Below, piece by piece: positions 57,727-64,000 of a stretch of 64,000 bases of DNA. Position numbers and translations under genes: made by a program. The DNA is taken from positions 1,984,001 to 2,048,000 of the forward strand of contig CAVNZM010000009.1 of NCBI GenBank assembly GCA_963693365.1. The letters are read 5' to 3'. This DNA is from Amoebidium appalachense. Lineage: Eukaryota; Ichthyosporea. Position 1 is the first letter of the stretch, and every line of letters starts with the position of its first letter. The notes beneath the pieces were generated by a model that was not told where the DNA came from, made no database searches, and was given only the letters and a program-made list of their open reading frames with translations.

Positions 57727-57757
<31 letters not shown>

Positions 57758-57982
57758 GGAGACTTCAGAACTACCATTCCCACAACCCCAATTTGCGAAA
57801 CTGAGCACAACAGTCCACCCCCTCCCCTCCCCTTTCCCACAGAAAAAAACATAAAAAACAAACAGCTAACAAAAAAAAACAACAACACCCATCCACCAAC
57901 CAAGCCCTCCTTTTCTTCAAACAGCCACCTGCCTCACATCATGATGCCCGCCCTTGCAAACGCGCATGCACATGCACACATG

Positions 57983-58061
<79 letters not shown>

Positions 58062-58726
58062 CGCGCGCGCGTGCGTGCGTGCCCGCGCAAACAAACAATC
58101 AGAAGCGTTACTCAGCCAGGTTGAAAATAGTATCCTCAAGTATGAAATGCACGCCAAAGTTCTTTTTGGTTATCTTTTTAAAGAAAAAAAAATTATTATT
58201 TTTTTTTTTTTTTGGGGGGGGGGGGGATGTGTTAACAGAGGACGGAGAGCTTAAGGCAGTAGCTGCAAAGCACACACAAAGGGCGCTAGCATGCTTCATA
58301 AGCAGAGCATCGAGGGGGGGAGGGGAGGGAGGGGGTGTAAGATATACCAAGGTAGCACATTGTGTTTTTTATATGCAACCAGTGGCATCTCTATATAACA
58401 TATATCTGCACAGAGCCTTACGTCGCCACTACATGAACAAACTGTATTATCCTGCTCCACGCCACACTAGAGCTACTCGTTTCCCATCCACCTCCTCTGT
58501 ATAAGCCTGCCAATAAGGCTAGTTATCTTCATCCAGTGCATCTTCACCTCTTGGAGTTAATACCTTACTAATATTAATCGTATATCTACCCCCCCCCCCC
58601 CCCCCATCTGGACACACCGGTTGTTCATTGTTGAAATTCGTGTACAACACACACCATTTCCCTTCTCCCCCCTGGCACACACACGTGCCACACACGCCAC
58701 AACTACGCAGACCACCATCCAGTCGA

Positions 58727-62490
<3,764 letters not shown>

Positions 62491-63282
62491 TATTCAGCTC
62501 CGCGACTTAGACCATATCATGAGAACAATGTTTGTTTGAGTTTCCCTGAGTGTTTTTGTCTGTAAACAAGAGAAGCGACATATACACATGATTATAAGCC
62601 AATCAGTAAGGAAATGCTTATCAGCATGGATCATATCATTACAGCTCGTCTATAATGAGCCATGCCTGCACATGAGAAAAACGAAGTGATGCAATGTTGG
62701 TTTTTTTTTTGGAATAATCATTTTTTTTTTCATACTTTACTACATAAGACCAGGTGGACCAGGATGTGTGCCTGGTAGAGTGGTACTGCATCACAAAGTT
62801 TACACAAGTGGCACCAGTGCCACAGACTGGCAACAGACAGTGCTGTCTGTGAACGACCAATCCGGTACCATCATTCTACAGTCCACATCATTCTATAGAG
62901 GGGTGCCAAACATTTGTTGCAGGTACCGGCTTTTACAGCAACTTCTACTAACCGGGCCTCTCCGTATGAAATAGACATCCATATAGCATCGATTCTCATA
63001 CGTCGAATCCGTGATATGCAATTGAACTATAAACCGTAAAACCGTTAGATTTTTTAAAGCAGTAGGCTCATTTCTGAACTGCAACCTGAATTTATAGGCT
63101 CATACACAATATCAACGTATACAAGACCAGCAACGCAGCAAGACCTTGTTTTGCACCTCTCTTTGACTTTCAAAAAAGGTAATAATACTCTGGCGAGGAT
63201 TCGACGTAGGATGATTCGAAGTTCTTTGGCGCCGGCCCCGGCCCAGGTCCGGATTGACGGAGAGGGGGGACGAGGGAGGGAG

Positions 63283-63351
<69 letters not shown>

Positions 63352-64000
63352 TAATATACGCGTGGGGCATGGCACCCTGTTGCTATGCCGCTTGTGTATG
63401 TGCACTGGACAGAGTGTAGAGGAGGCAGGCGAATGCGCATTCTAATGGGCCTGGTCAAATGCGCATGTGCAGGAGGTACTCTCGAAAACGAGCCCGAAGG
63501 CCCAAAAAACAGTGTGCGCTTGCCTTGTACATGTTTTTTTAACGTGTGTGGGTGTGTGTTATCGCGTTTTTTTGTTTTTCTTTCGTTGAAAGGTGTAGTT
63601 CTGATTTGGGGTTTCTTTCAAGTTATCGCTTGTCTGTATTGATTTACATTATGGCATAACGTGGGTTAGCTTTTGGAAATTTTGAAGAGCACACAAGCGC
63701 ACACACACGCATACGCACACGCATAGGCACACACATACTGAACCGTTTCCTTCCCCCCTCTCCCTCCCCCCCTCCCCCCCCCTCGCCCCCTCCTCCCCCC
63801 CAACCTCCCCCCCCCCCCCCCCCCCCCCCCCCTTCCCCCATAGAGGCACGTTTCTTTGAAGTTCTTGGGAAACAAGAAACACGACAAATGGCCGTGTTGG
63901 GTGTGGAAAGTGGATTAAGAATATTCGTGTGTGTTTCCAGTTTCTGTAGCCGCAAGACATGGCATAAGCATTTTTTTTTTTTTTTGGTGGGTGGGTGGGT
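62491..64000. other. Region upstream of cathepsin C, no further gene recognised
   Basis: Minus-strand CTGATTGGCTTATAA at about 62595-62609 gives an inverted CCAAT box and TATA-like sequence some 110 bp upstream of the cathepsin C start, a plausible promoter. The rest holds unique sequence, a 65-nt G run, a C-rich tract at 63752-63834 and oligo(T) near the end. Confidence 0.5.
63286..63350. repeat. Homopolymer of about 65 G
   Basis: Uninterrupted G, the longest mononucleotide run in the window, preceded by (GGGA)n. Such runs are prone to sequencing and assembly error, so the exact length is uncertain. Confidence 0.85.

Larger units (their letters stand above)
52517..58726. other. Intergenic region with no recognised gene
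   Basis: Unique sequence at 52517-53290, 54420-54720 and 55720-56400 alternates with poly(C)/(G) (53305-53350, 53793-53816, 53947-53990, 54224-54245, 54940-54963, 55110-55158), (GT)n (54767-54809, 55580-55622, 56437-56477, 56889-56952) and (GA)n (56670-56880). A plus frame ending at 55951 ([30 protein letters not shown]) follows an AG acceptor-like site but matches no family I know. The plus frame 57293-57616 is likewise unassigned. Confidence 0.5.

Overview
This is a eukaryotic nuclear window from a lineage I cannot place. Its genes carry long GT-AG spliceosomal introns, promoters of CCAAT-plus-TATA type, and retrotransposons. All three stop codons are used in the genes I could resolve, so the standard code fits. 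Most of the 64 kb is simple sequence: (GT)n/(AC)n, (CT)n/(GA)n and very long C or G homopolymers, including about 65 consecutive G at 63286-63350. Most long open frames in these tracts (runs of [22 protein letters not shown] or GGGG) are not genes.

Layout. (1) 1-4.3 kb, +: the 3' half of a PKA-like AGC protein kinase, cut by the window edge. (2) 7.0-10.3 kb: a head-to-head pair of paralogous secreted cysteine-rich proteins. The promoter of the right copy is separated from its start codon by a 765-bp LTR-like insertion with a 5-bp target duplication. (3) 14.6-15.5 kb, +: a single-exon, acidic-tailed protein of unknown function. (4) 19.6-24.8 kb, -: a complete seven-exon gene for the U2 snRNP protein A' (SNRPA1). 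(5) 28.6-30.7 kb, +: a broken LINE-type retrotransposon with reverse transcriptase. (6) 31.1-39.2 kb, +: an eleven-exon short-chain dehydrogenase/reductase of DHRS12 type with several changed signature residues. (7) 40.5-43.5 kb, +: a small gene that is essentially one CBM20 starch/glycogen-binding domain, with a foldback transposon in an intron. (8) 44.2-45.5 kb: a compact LTR retrotransposon of TRIM type with two LTRs and a 5-bp target duplication. (9) 46.8-51.6 kb, -: a four-exon coiled-coil/BTB/WD40 protein. A 5'-truncated second copy of the LINE lies just upstream. (10) 58.7-62.5 kb, -: a complete three-exon cathepsin C (dipeptidyl peptidase I). The remainder is intergenic simple sequence with scattered short repeats.

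I reconstructed exons by joining open frames across GT/AG boundaries with phase kept throughout. For U2A', DHRS12-like, BTB-WD40 and cathepsin C the whole chain closes from ATG to stop. The genes do not form an operon or pathway. They are unrelated housekeeping, signalling, carbohydrate-binding and lysosomal functions.

The most interesting observations are: the nested history of the secreted-protein pair and its LTR; many splice sites built directly from (GT)n or (CA)n microsatellites; an excess of poly(C) on the sense strand of introns; and an unrecognised short repeat that lies between poly(G) tracts. I see no evidence for a CRISPR array, rRNA, tRNA or prokaryotic-type system.
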